A DNA stretch of 16,759 nt from the NCBI GenBank assembly GCA_964570685.1, contig CAZMZC010000057.1, forward strand, positions 1-16,759, read 5' to 3'. Source of the DNA: UBA1189 sp964570685 (GTDB lineage Bacteria; Bacteroidota; Bacteroidia; Bacteroidales; Bacteroidaceae). The translations under genes were made by a program, and so were the position numbers. The notes below the pieces were generated by a model. It saw only the letters and a list, made by a program, of their open reading frames with translations, did not search any database and was not told the DNA's origin. Of the stretch, positions 5,824 to 12,145 are shown piece by piece. Every line of letters starts with the position of its first letter. The stretch's first letter is position 1.

Positions 5824-7098
5824 ATGAGAATAACGGATATCAGAGGACGTGAGGTGCTGGACTCGCGCGGCACGCCTACCATAGAGGCCGACGTGGTGCT
5901 TGAGAATGGTGTGGTAGGACGTGCTTCCGTACCGTCGGGGGCTTCTACGGGTGAGAACGAGGCGCTGGAACTGCGCGATGGAGACAAGCACCGCTATGGT
6001 GGCAAAGGAGTGATAAAGGCCGTAGCGAACATCAACGAGCGCATAGCACCTGTGCTGCACGGATGCAACGTGTATAACCAGCGGGAACTGGACAAGCTGA
6101 TGCTGGAGCTGGATGGTACGCCCACGAAGCGTAATCTCGGGGCCAATGCCATGCTGGGCGTGTCGCTTGCCTTAGCAAGGGCTGCGGCAAAATCGTGCGG
6201 TATGCCCCTATACCGCTACATCGGCGGCACGAATGCCCACGTACTTCCCGTTCCTATGATGAATCTGCTCAATGGTGGCCGCCACTCCGACGCGCCCATC
6301 GCCTTTCAGGAGTTTATGGTAAGACCCATCGGGGCACGTAGCATACGGCAGGCCATACAGATAGGCGCCGAGGTGTTTGGCGCACTGAAGAGCGTATTGC
6401 GCAAGCGTGGCTACAGCACGGCCGTGGGCGATGAAGGGGGCTTTGCTCCCACCCTCAGAGGTACCGAAGAGGCGTTAGAGTCGCTCGTGCAGGCTATTGA
6501 AGCTGCCGGCTACAAGCCAGGCAAGGAGGTGACGCTGGCACTCGACTGTGCAGCATCGGAGTATTACAAGGATGGGGTGTATGACTACACTTTGTTTGAG
6601 GGGCCCAACGGCAGTCACCGAACCTCGGCCGAACAGGTCTACTACCTTGAGCGGCTCGTAGGGCTTTACCCCATCGACTCGATAGAGGATGGCATGGCCG
6701 AGAACGATTGGGAGGGATGGGCTATGCTCACCGAGCGCATTGGCGACCGCTGCCAGCTGGTGGGCGATGACCTCTTTGTCACGAACGTCAAATATCTGCG
6801 CAAAGGCATAGAGCAGAACTGCGCCAACAGCGTGCTCGTCAAAGTCAACCAAATCGGTACGCTCAGTGAGACGCTCGACACCATCGAGATGGCCCGACGC
6901 AATGGCTACAGCACCATCATCAGTCACCGTTCGGGCGAGACCGAGGATACGACGATTGCAGACATCGCCGTAGCAGTCAATGCCGGTCAGATAAAGACTG
7001 GCTCGATGAGCCGTAGCGACCGTATAGCCAAGTATAACCAACTGCTACGCATCGAGGAGGCGCTGGGTGGTACGGCGCGGTATGGGGTAAAGATGTAG
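5824..7098 (+). CDS. eno: Enolase (phosphopyruvate hydratase)
   Basis: A 424-residue cytoplasmic glycolytic enzyme that interconverts 2-phosphoglycerate and phosphoenolpyruvate. The N-terminal block Arg-Glu-Val-Leu-Asp-Ser-Arg-Gly (9-16) and the mobile loop Ser-Gly-Ala-Ser-Thr-Gly (38-43) are present. Expected catalytic and metal residues are in place: Glu163 (Gln-Glu-Phe), Glu204 (Gly-Asp-Glu-Gly-Gly-Phe), Asp241, Glu288 (Ser-Ile-Glu-Asp-Gly), Asp315 (Gly-Asp-Asp-Leu), Lys340, and the Ile-Ser-His-Arg-Ser-Gly-Glu loop at 366-372. The segment Asn-Gly-Gly-Arg-His-Ser-Asp-Ala-Pro-Ile-Ala-Phe differs from the enterobacterial Asn-Gly-Gly-Ala-His-Ala-Asp-Asn but resembles Bacteroidetes enolases as I recall them. 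It is monocistronic and converges on potC with about 100 nt between them. It has a 17-bp tandem repeat upstream. Confidence 0.97.
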   Translation: MRITDIRGREVLDSRGTPTIEADVVLENGVVGRASVPSGASTGENEALELRDGDKHRYGGKGVIKAVANINERIAPVLHGCNVYNQRELDKLMLELDGTPTKRNLGANAMLGVSLALARAAAKSCGMPLYRYIGGTNAHVLPVPMMNLLNGGRHSDAPIAFQEFMVRPIGARSIRQAIQIGAEVFGALKSVLRKRGYSTAVGDEGGFAPTLRGTEEALESLVQAIEAAGYKPGKEVTLALDCAASEYYKDGVYDYTLFEGPNGSHRTSAEQVYYLERLVGLYPIDSIEDGMAENDWEGWAMLTERIGDRCQLVGDDLFVTNVKYLRKGIEQNCANSVLVKVNQIGTLSETLDTIEMARRNGYSTIISHRSGETEDTTIADIAVAVNAGQIKTGSMSRSDRIAKYNQLLRIEEALGGTARYGVKM

Positions 7099-7198
7099 AA
7101 ACTATCTCGAGTTCACGCTATATATTACCCCTTTACCTGAGCCTGCTTCGCCGAGCGTCGGTTAACTTTCGTTTTCCTCCTTCGCGCCTCGGCATAGA

Positions 7199-7999
7199 CT
7201 AAGCAAGCTTATCTCTGCTCTTGGCTTGGCGTCGGTTAATGATAATGAGCAGTACGAGTACGGTGACGAAGATGATGGTCGACAGGGGGCGCAGCTCGGG
7301 GGTGAGACCGCCCTTGCGTGCATCGGAGTAGATGTAGGTGGAGAGGGTTTCGAGGCCGATGTTGCCCTTGGTGAAGAGGCTCACGGCAAAGTCGTCGATG
7401 GAGAGGGTGAACGAGAGGATGAAGCCGCTGATGATGCCGGGCTTGATCTCGGGGATGATGACCTTGCGCAGGGCCTGGAAGGGCGTGGCGCCCAGGTCGA
7501 GGGCAGCCTCGTAGATATTGGGGTTCATGCCTGTGAGGCGCGGCATCACGCTGAGCACCACGTAGGGGGTGCAGAAGGTGACGTGGGCGAGGATGACGGT
7601 GGTGTAGCCCTGCGATATGCCCAGTGCCACGAAGAGCAGGAAGAGCGAGATACCGGTGATGATGTCGGGGTTGATGAGCGGTATGTTGTTGAGGAAGTTG
7701 ACCGCCTGGCGCTGGCGGTTCTTGAGGTTGTAGATGCCGATGGCGGCTATGCTACCCAGCACCGTAGCGATGGACGAGGCCACGAGGGCTATGACGATGG
7801 TGTTCTTGATGGCGCTCATCAGTGAGTTCGACATGCCGCCGTCGAAGAGGTTGGTGTAGAGCTTCAAGGAGAAGCCTGTCCAGTTGCCCAGCACCTTCGT
7901 CTCGGTGAACGAGAAGATGGCGATGATGAGTATCGGGGTGTAGAGGATTGCCAGCAGCAACCACAAGTACCCTTTGGCTAATATCTTTTTTGCGTTCAT
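7199..7999 (-). CDS. potC: Spermidine/putrescine ABC transporter permease PotC
   Basis: A 266-residue inner-membrane permease, the second permease of a PotABCD-type polyamine importer. Hydrophobic segments lie near residues 10-31, 67-90, 110-150, 186-205 and 240-257. The EAA loop that contacts the ATPase is Tyr-Glu-Ala-Ala-x-Asp-Leu-Gly-Ala...Pro-x-Ile...Pro-Gly-Ile-Ile-Ser-Gly at about 163-192. The downstream Ser-Ile-Asp-Asp-Phe (200-204) is typical of PotC. It is the last gene of potA-potB-potC. The intergenic repeat at 8006-8140 ends only six nucleotides upstream of its ATG, leaving little room for a Shine-Dalgarno. No potD follows, because the next gene is the convergent eno. Confidence 0.93.
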   Translation of the reverse strand: MNAKKILAKGYLWLLLAILYTPILIIAIFSFTETKVLGNWTGFSLKLYTNLFDGGMSNSLMSAIKNTIVIALVASSIATVLGSIAAIGIYNLKNRQRQAVNFLNNIPLINPDIITGISLFLLFVALGISQGYTTVILAHVTFCTPYVVLSVMPRLTGMNPNIYEAALDLGATPFQALRKVIIPEIKPGIISGFILSFTLSIDDFAVSLFTKGNIGLETLSTYIYSDARKGGLTPELRPLSTIIFVTVLVLLIIINRRQAKSRDKLA

Positions 8000-8005
8000 A
8001 ATTGG

Positions 8006-8140
8006 AGACCCCCCTAAATCCTCCCTGTGAGGGAGGACTTGCAGGCATCGCTGTACGGCGGGATTTTGTTAATCGTTATACATTCTCTTTTTCTGTGGTC
8101 TCTGTCCCCCCTCCCTCACAGGGAGGGCTGGGGTGGGTCT
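8006..8140. repeat. 135-bp inverted-repeat element between potB and potC (copy 1)
   Basis: Left end AGACCCCCCTAAATCCTCCC (8006-8025) and right end GGGCTGGGGTGGGTCT (8125-8140) are inverted copies. Next to each end is a short palindrome, CCTCCCTGTGAGGGAGG on the left (8020-8036) and CCTCCCTCACAGGGAGG on the right. The middle (about 70 bp) is unrelated. It looks like a MITE or REP/BIME-like unit. It occupies nearly the entire potB-potC gap, starting 2 nt after the potB stop codon. Copy 2 lies at 8961-9083. Confidence 0.85.
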
Positions 8141-8142
8141 TT

Positions 8143-8940
8143 CTATATGATTCCTCCATGGCTCACCTCTCCCTCATCGTCGCCGCTGAAGAAGCTGGTG
8201 ACACCAATGATTATCAGCATGATGAGCGAGAGGGCGGCGCCGTAGTTCATCGTGTCGCTCAGCATGATGTTCTCCTGAATGATGGAGCCGAAGAGGCGTA
8301 TGTCGTTCATCGTCAGCAGCTCGGAGATGGCGAAGGTCGATATCGTGGGCAGGAACACCATCATGATGCCGCTCACCACACCGGGCATGGAGAGGGGGAG
8401 TATCACCTTGAGGAACACGCGCATCTGGTTGGCTCCGAGGTCCTGTGCCGCCTCGATGAGGTTCTTGTCGATCTTCATCATCGTATTGTATATAGGATAA
8501 ATCATGAAGGGCAGGAAGTCGTAGGTGAGGCCGAAGAGCAGGGCACCCTCGCCGAGGGGTATGCCGGTGATGTCGAAGAGCGACACGGTGGCCAGCGTGC
8601 GGATGAGGATGTTGACCCACATGGGCAGGATGAAGAGCAGCACCATCGTCTTGGAGCGGTTGAACTCCTGGTTGCTCAGTATGTATGCCGCAGGATAGCC
8701 CAGCAGTATGCATAGGAAGGTGGTGATGATGGCGATGGCCACGGAGTAGACGAAGGTCTTGATGGCCTCGGGCTGCTCGATGAACTTGACAAAGTTGACC
8801 ACGGTGAAGTTGCCATTGTAGTCCATGAAGGCATACACACCGATGAGTATCAGCGGCAACACCACAAACAGCAGCAGGAATATCACGTAGGGGATAGACC
8901 ATGAGCTGCGGCGGGATATGAATTTGATGAATTTGTTCAT
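8143..8940 (-). CDS. potB: Spermidine/putrescine ABC transporter permease PotB
   Basis: A 265-residue inner-membrane permease, the first permease of the polyamine importer. Hydrophobic segments lie near residues 15-37, 64-88, 98-121, 136-152, 186-208 and 235-254. The EAA loop is Glu-Ala-Ala-Gln-Asp-Leu-Gly-Ala...Leu-Pro-Leu-Ser-Met-Pro-Gly-Val-Val-Ser-Gly at about 163-191. The Met-Trp-Val-Asn-Ile-Leu-Ile-Arg block (107-114) is typical of PotB. The C-terminal tail (Ser-Gly-Asp-Asp-Glu-Gly-Glu) is short and acidic. The gene sits between two copies of the inverted-repeat element and presumably shares one transcript with potA and potC. Confidence 0.93.
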   Translation of the reverse strand: MNKFIKFISRRSSWSIPYVIFLLLFVVLPLILIGVYAFMDYNGNFTVVNFVKFIEQPEAIKTFVYSVAIAIITTFLCILLGYPAAYILSNQEFNRSKTMVLLFILPMWVNILIRTLATVSLFDITGIPLGEGALLFGLTYDFLPFMIYPIYNTMMKIDKNLIEAAQDLGANQMRVFLKVILPLSMPGVVSGIMMVFLPTISTFAISELLTMNDIRLFGSIIQENIMLSDTMNYGAALSLIMLIIIGVTSFFSGDDEGEVSHGGII

Positions 8941-8960
8941 TCTCTTGAATTAAAAATTGA

Positions 8961-9083
8961 AGACCCACCTAAATCCTCCCTGTGAGGGAGGACTTACCGT
9001 CATCGCGGATGTGAGATAGTTCAGACTTGAAGTTATATGAGCAAAAACTCCCTTCCCTACAGGGAAGGGTTGGGGATGGGTCC
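8961..9083. repeat. Inverted-repeat element between potA and potB (copy 2)
   Basis: The left end AGACCCACCTAAATCCTCCC (8961-8980), followed by TGTGAGGGAGGACTT, is nearly identical to copy 1. The right end is GGGTTGGGGATGGGTCC (9067-9083), preceded by the palindrome CCTTCCCTACAGGGAAGG. The right-hand palindrome differs from copy 1 in matched positions of both arms, which suggests selection for pairing. The element overlaps the last codons of potA, whose stop codon lies at 9057-9059 inside the right palindrome. Confidence 0.85.
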
Positions 9084-10472
9084 CTTAATTATCCTAATGT
9101 CTCCCGGCAATATATTGATACCCACCATATCGCCATCGTCCCATACGTCGTTGGTGTCTACGTAGAGGTAGTCGTCCTCATCGGTCACGATGGTGAGGTG
9201 ATAGTGGTTACCTTTATATAATATGAGGCGCACGTCGCCTTCGAGCATACCGTCTTCCTTGTCGTCGGTGAGCTCTATCTTGTCGAAGTCCACCTCGGCT
9301 TTCACCTCGGTACCCTTCTCGAGTTCGTGAGGTGCACATTCGAAGGTGGCTCCCAGCATGTCGATGTGGGTGTCGTCCACCACAACGGCGTCGAAGGTGT
9401 TGCAGGTGCGCTCCTTCTTCATCACGTGGATGTCTGAGGGCTTGATGATGAGACTCACCTCGCTCTCCGGCTCGAAAGCGTTGTAGTCCTGTACCATCAG
9501 TTCGTAGCCGTTGGGGAGCTGCACGGTCATCTCGTAGTGTACACCCTTGAAGATGCACGATGACACGCGGCCGTGGAGCATGGCGCTCTCCGTGGGAGCC
9601 ATGATGTAGATGTCTTCGGGGCGGATGACTACGTCGACGGGCACGTTCTCGCCGAAGCCTTCGTCCACACACTTGAACTCCGTACCCATGAAGCGTACCA
9701 GGCGGTCCTCCACCATGGTGCCGTTGAGGATGTTGCTCTCGCCGATGAAGTCGGCCACGAAGCAGTTTTCCGGCTCATTATATATATCGGTAGGTGTACC
9801 TATCTGCTGTATCACGCCCTCGCTCATCACCACGATAGTGTCGCTCAGCGTGAGCGCCTCTTCCTGGTCGTGGGTAACGTAGATGAAGGTGATACCCAGT
9901 GTCTTGTGCATCTCCTTGAGCTCCATCTGCATGTCCTTGCGCATCTTGAGGTCGAGCGCTGCGAGGGGTTCGTCGAGGAGGAGCACGGTGGGTTGGTTGA
10001 CGATGGCACGTGCTATGGCCACACGCTGCTGCTGTCCGCCCGAGAGCGAGTTCACGTCGCGGTGCTCATAGTCGGTCATGCCCACCATCTTCAAGGCGCG
10101 TCGCACCTTGTTTTCTATGATGTTGGCCTTGGTCTTCTTGAGTTTAAGACCGAAAGCGATGTTGTCGTATACGTTGAGATGTGGAAACAGTGCATAGCGC
10201 TGGAATACCGTGTTCATCGGTCGCTGATGCGGTGGCGTCTGTGTAATGTCTGCGCCTTCCAACAGGATTTCGCCCTCTGATGCGGTCTCAAAGCCCGACA
10301 AGATTCGCAGTAGGGTCGTCTTACCACATCCCGAGGGACCAAGGATGGTGACGAACTCTCCCTTTCTGATGTACAAACTCACATCATCCAGCACTTGCTT
10401 GTCTCCGAACCATTTAGACACGTGCTTGATATCGATGATGTTACCACCGGGTTCTACTCTGTTTTCAGCCAA
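9057..10472 (-). CDS. potA: Spermidine/putrescine ABC transporter ATP-binding protein PotA, with duplicated C-terminal domain
   Basis: A 471-residue ATPase of a polyamine importer, acting at the cytoplasmic face with PotB and PotC. Walker A is Gly-Pro-Ser-Gly-Cys-Gly-Lys-Thr (45-52). The Q-loop Gln91 is in Val-Phe-Gln-Arg-Tyr-Ala-Leu-Phe-Pro-His. The signature is Leu-Ser-Gly-Gly-Gln (143-147). Walker B is Leu-Leu-Leu-Asp-Glu-Pro (164-169). The switch His is 201. Typical PotA proteins are about 370 residues. The extra length comes from a second TOBE-like unit: residues 253-351 and 365-462 share a Gly-(Thr/Ala)-x-Phe-x-Cys start, a Phe/Tyr-Lys-Gly-x-His-Tyr-x-x-Thr centre and a Pro-x-Asp-Ile-(His/Arg) end. 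The last eight residues (Gly-Pro-Ile-Pro-Asn-Pro-Ser-Leu) and the stop are encoded by the repeat at 8961-9083. It is transcribed from a promoter at 10534-10565. Confidence 0.95.
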   Translation of the reverse strand: MAENRVEPGGNIIDIKHVSKWFGDKQVLDDVSLYIRKGEFVTILGPSGCGKTTLLRILSGFETASEGEILLEGADITQTPPHQRPMNTVFQRYALFPHLNVYDNIAFGLKLKKTKANIIENKVRRALKMVGMTDYEHRDVNSLSGGQQQRVAIARAIVNQPTVLLLDEPLAALDLKMRKDMQMELKEMHKTLGITFIYVTHDQEEALTLSDTIVVMSEGVIQQIGTPTDIYNEPENCFVADFIGESNILNGTMVEDRLVRFMGTEFKCVDEGFGENVPVDVVIRPEDIYIMAPTESAMLHGRVSSCIFKGVHYEMTVQLPNGYELMVQDYNAFEPESEVSLIIKPSDIHVMKKERTCNTFDAVVVDDTHIDMLGATFECAPHELEKGTEVKAEVDFDKIELTDDKEDGMLEGDVRLILYKGNHYHLTIVTDEDDYLYVDTNDVWDDGDMVGINILPGDIRIIKGPIPNPSL

Positions 10473-10533
10473 TGCCGTACTTTATTACAAGGTAATACAA
10501 CATAAAAAAACTTAATTTCTCAAAAAGTGGGAA

Positions 10534-10565
10534 CAAAGATAGTGCAAGGTGAGCGAAATACCAAA
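10534..10565 (-). promoter_or_regulatory. Promoter of potABC
   Basis: On the minus strand, TTTG (10565-10562) is followed after 20 nt by TATCTTTG (10541-10534). The potA ATG is at 10472, giving a leader of roughly 55 nt. The -33 box lies in the stem of a hairpin (10555-10581) and the -7 box at the edge of the repeat at 10536-10668. This makes potABC independent of ruvC. Confidence 0.65.
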
Positions 10566-10668
10566 TTTATTTGAGTATTTCCGAACCGCAGCCTATCTTC
10601 TGTCTGCGAGGCAGACTAAAATTAGTGCAAAATTTCGATTAAGCGAAGACAATACTAATTTATTTGAT
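10536..10668. repeat. Palindromic intergenic repeats between ruvC and potA
   Basis: The core is the hairpin GAAATAC-CAAAT (10555-10566) with ATTTG-A-GTATTTC (10569-10581). It is framed by AGATAG (10537-10542) and CTATCT (10593-10598), and followed by a perfect hairpin GTCTGC-GAG-GCAGAC (10602-10616). A second, diverged copy begins near 10615 (AATTAGTGCAAAATTT against AGATAGTGCAAGGTG) and repeats the AATAC-x-AA-x-TTTATTTGA word at 10651-10667, reaching the ruvC stop codon. This fills the 195-nt gap and may also serve as the ruvC terminator. Confidence 0.65.
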
Positions 10669-11237
10669 CACCGCTTCACCCTATTAGGATTCTTAGCAAT
10701 AAACTCCTTCCAACTGGACGGTCCTTTCCCCATATCGGGACGTCCCATCTGGAGGTAATGACAATAGGCAGCTCCGAGTGCGTCGGTAGCATCGAGAAAA
10801 TGAGGCATCTCCTCCTTATCTATATTAAGCATACGGCGAAGCATATCGGCCACCTGCTCCTTACCTGCCGAACCATTTCCTGTGATGGCCATCTTAATCT
10901 TCGTGGGAGCATACTCGGTGATGGGCACCTCACGACTGATGGCTGCAGCCATGGCGACACCTTGGGCACGACCTAACTTGAGAGTGGTCTGCACATTCTT
11001 GCCAAAGAAAGGAGCCTCGATGGCCAGTTCGTCAGGAAGGTAAGAGTCGATGATGCCACGCACACGTTCGAAGATGCGTCCGAGCTTGAGGTACGTGTCA
11101 CCGTATTTGCGCAGGTCAATCACGCCCATAGCCACCATACTCGCCTTTGTTCCAACGACTTTGATAACCCCATAGCCCATAAGATTGGTGCCAGGGTCAA
11201 TGCCGAGAATAATCTTTTCTTTGACAGGATGTATCAT
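10668..11237 (-). CDS. ruvC: Holliday junction endonuclease RuvC
   Basis: A 189-residue cytoplasmic resolvase that cuts Holliday junctions together with RuvAB during recombinational repair. The RNase H-like acidic residues are visible: Asp14 in Leu-Gly-Ile-Asp-Pro-Gly, Glu74 in Ala-Ile-Glu-Ala-Pro-Phe-Phe-Gly-Lys-Asn, and Asp149/Asp152 in Leu-Asp-Ala-Thr-Asp-Ala-Leu-Gly-Ala-Ala. The Leu-Gly-Arg-Ala-Gln-Gly-Val block (88-94) and Ala-Pro-Thr-Lys-Ile-Lys (110-115) are typical. The length is slightly above the E. coli protein (173) and normal for Bacteroidetes. ruvA and ruvB are not adjacent. It is transcribed divergently from tRNA-Ala. Confidence 0.96.
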   Translation of the reverse strand: MIHPVKEKIILGIDPGTNLMGYGVIKVVGTKASMVAMGVIDLRKYGDTYLKLGRIFERVRGIIDSYLPDELAIEAPFFGKNVQTTLKLGRAQGVAMAAAISREVPITEYAPTKIKMAITGNGSAGKEQVADMLRRMLNIDKEEMPHFLDATDALGAAYCHYLQMGRPDMGKGPSSWKEFIAKNPNRVKR

Positions 11238-11277
11238 TTAGAGGAACGAAACTACATTTTTTCTTAAAAAAGTTGTG

Positions 11278-11285
11278 CAAAGATA
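11278..11285 (-). promoter_or_regulatory. Possible -7 box of ruvC
   Basis: On the minus strand this reads TATCTTTG, 40 nt upstream of the ruvC ATG. A good -33 TTTG at 19-21 nt spacing is not present, so only half of the consensus supports it. Confidence 0.45.
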
Positions 11286-11327
11286 CGATTTATTCCGAAA
11301 TTATATATATCTTTGCACCGTGAAAAG

Positions 11328-11391
11328 CGAAGATAAGCTGCACTCGTTGAAAATAAAGCAGGCTTTATTCACTCATTTGCATTATCTTTGC
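11328..11391. repeat. Palindrome upstream of tRNA-Ala with promoter box
   Basis: GCGAAGATAA-GC-TGCA...AATAAAGC (11328-11360) is mirrored by GCTTTATT...TGCA-TTATCTTTGC (11362-11391). The words GAAGATAA, TGCA, CTCGTTG and AATAAAGC recall the palindrome at 5428-5526. Its right end contains the TATCTTTG box that probably drives tRNA-Ala. Confidence 0.65.
11383..11390 (+). promoter_or_regulatory. -7 box of tRNA-Ala
   Basis: TATCTTTG followed by CACCG lies 21 nt upstream of the tRNA 5' end. The same TATCTTTGCACCG word occurs 75 nt earlier at 11308-11320, giving two tandem -7-like boxes. Neither has a clean TTTG at -33. Confidence 0.55.
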
Positions 11392-11411
11392 ACCGCAAAA
11401 AAGGAAATCAA

Positions 11412-11485
11412 GGGGCATTAGCTCATCTGGCTAGAGCGTTTGACTGGCAGTCAAGAGGTGGCGAGTTCGAGTCTCGCATGCTCCA
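11412..11485 (+). tRNA. tRNA-Ala(GGC)
   Basis: A 74-nt cloverleaf. The acceptor stem is GGGGCAT (11412-11418) with ATGCTCC (11478-11484), including the G3:U70 pair that specifies alanine. The D arm is GCTC/GAGC. The anticodon stem is TTTGA/TCAAG around CTGGCAG, anticodon GGC at 11446-11448, reading GCC (and probably GCU). The T arm is GCGAG, loop TTCGAGT, CTCGC. The discriminator is A. CCA is not encoded. Confidence 0.97.
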
Positions 11486-11502
11486 CAAGAGAAAAAGGTA
11501 AG

Positions 11503-11540
11503 ACTGCTACATTCGTACTCCGAAGTAGCAGTTTGTTTTT
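11503..11540 (+). terminator. Terminator after tRNA-Ala
   Basis: ACTGCTAC (11503-11510) pairs with GTAGCAGT (11525-11532), extended by an inner TTCG/CGAA match, and is followed by TTTGTTTTT. It lies 18 nt before the ATG of the downstream barrel gene, so it may also limit read-through into that gene. Confidence 0.8.
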
Positions 11541-11557
11541 ATCAACACATAAAGGAT

Positions 11558-12061
11558 ATGAAGAAAATACGCATTTACACGTTGCTCGCTATGTGCTGCA
11601 TTCTATGTGTAGCCAAAGCCCAAACAAGAGAGATGATGGCCGGTGTACAGATAGGATATGCCAGCAGCACCTATACCCAGCAAAACGAGTTGCAAGAGGG
11701 TCTGGGTTTCGGTGGCCGCTTCCACTATGAGCTGATGCACCAGTTGGTTCTGGCTCCCAAGGCCAACATTTACCTCAACACATCAGACACCCCCTGGTGG
11801 GCGGTAGATGCAGCCATTGACGCGCACTACAATTTCGTGGCAGCCATTGACTTCTGCATATACCCTATCGCGGGTATATGTATTTCGTATTGGGACGGAG
11901 CGCAATATTTCCCTGCACAAAGCTACATTGGCGGCAATATCGGTGTGGGTGCACAATACAACATCACCACCAACCTCACCCTCAACGGAGAATACAAATA
12001 TCAAATATATAGAAAGCGCGATGTGGCAAACTTTGCCCTATCGTTAGGATATAGATTCTAA
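11558..12061 (+). CDS. Small outer-membrane beta-barrel protein
   Basis: A 167-residue exported protein of unknown specific function. A signal peptide covers about residues 1-21 (Met-Lys-Lys-Ile-Arg, hydrophobic core, Val-Ala-Lys-Ala before Gln22). The mature part alternates aromatic and small residues in short strands: Val-Gln-Ile-Gly-Tyr near 30-34, Gly-Phe-Gly-Gly-Arg-Phe-His-Tyr-Glu near 50-58, Gly-Gly-Asn-Ile-Gly-Val-Gly-Ala-Gln-Tyr near 129-138, and a terminal strand ending Leu-Gly-Tyr-Arg-Phe. A C-terminal Phe is the usual barrel-assembly signal. It resembles the general outer-membrane beta-barrel (PF13568/PF13505-type) families. An AAAGGA sequence just before the ATG could serve as a ribosome site. 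It has no visible promoter of its own and follows tRNA-Ala by 72 nt. Confidence 0.8.
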   Translation: MKKIRIYTLLAMCCILCVAKAQTREMMAGVQIGYASSTYTQQNELQEGLGFGGRFHYELMHQLVLAPKANIYLNTSDTPWWAVDAAIDAHYNFVAAIDFCIYPIAGICISYWDGAQYFPAQSYIGGNIGVGAQYNITTNLTLNGEYKYQIYRKRDVANFALSLGYRF

Positions 12062-12080
12062 CGCCACAAGCGACCCAATA

Positions 12081-12124
12081 AAAAAGGGCGAGACCTCCAC
12101 AGACATTGAGGTCTCGCCCTTTTT
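12081..12124. terminator. Strong bidirectional terminator
   Basis: AAAAAGGGCGAGACCTC (12081-12097) and GAGGTCTCGCCCTTTTT (12108-12124) form a perfect 17-bp stem with a 10-nt loop. The A and T runs on either side make it work in both directions, ending the barrel gene on plus and dapA on minus. Confidence 0.95.
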
Positions 12125-12145
12125 CTATTATTATAGCAATTAGTA

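Noticed and set aside
8002..8968. Long frames overlapping potB and the intergenic repeat, including a His-rich one
   Set aside because: They are other-frame readings of potB and of the repeat element. The His-rich composition comes from GC-rich permease codons.
9573..10280. 235-residue open frame on the plus strand opposite potA
   Set aside because: It is antisense to well-supported potA codons, has a His/Val/Leu-rich composition typical of a reverse-frame shadow, and matches no family.
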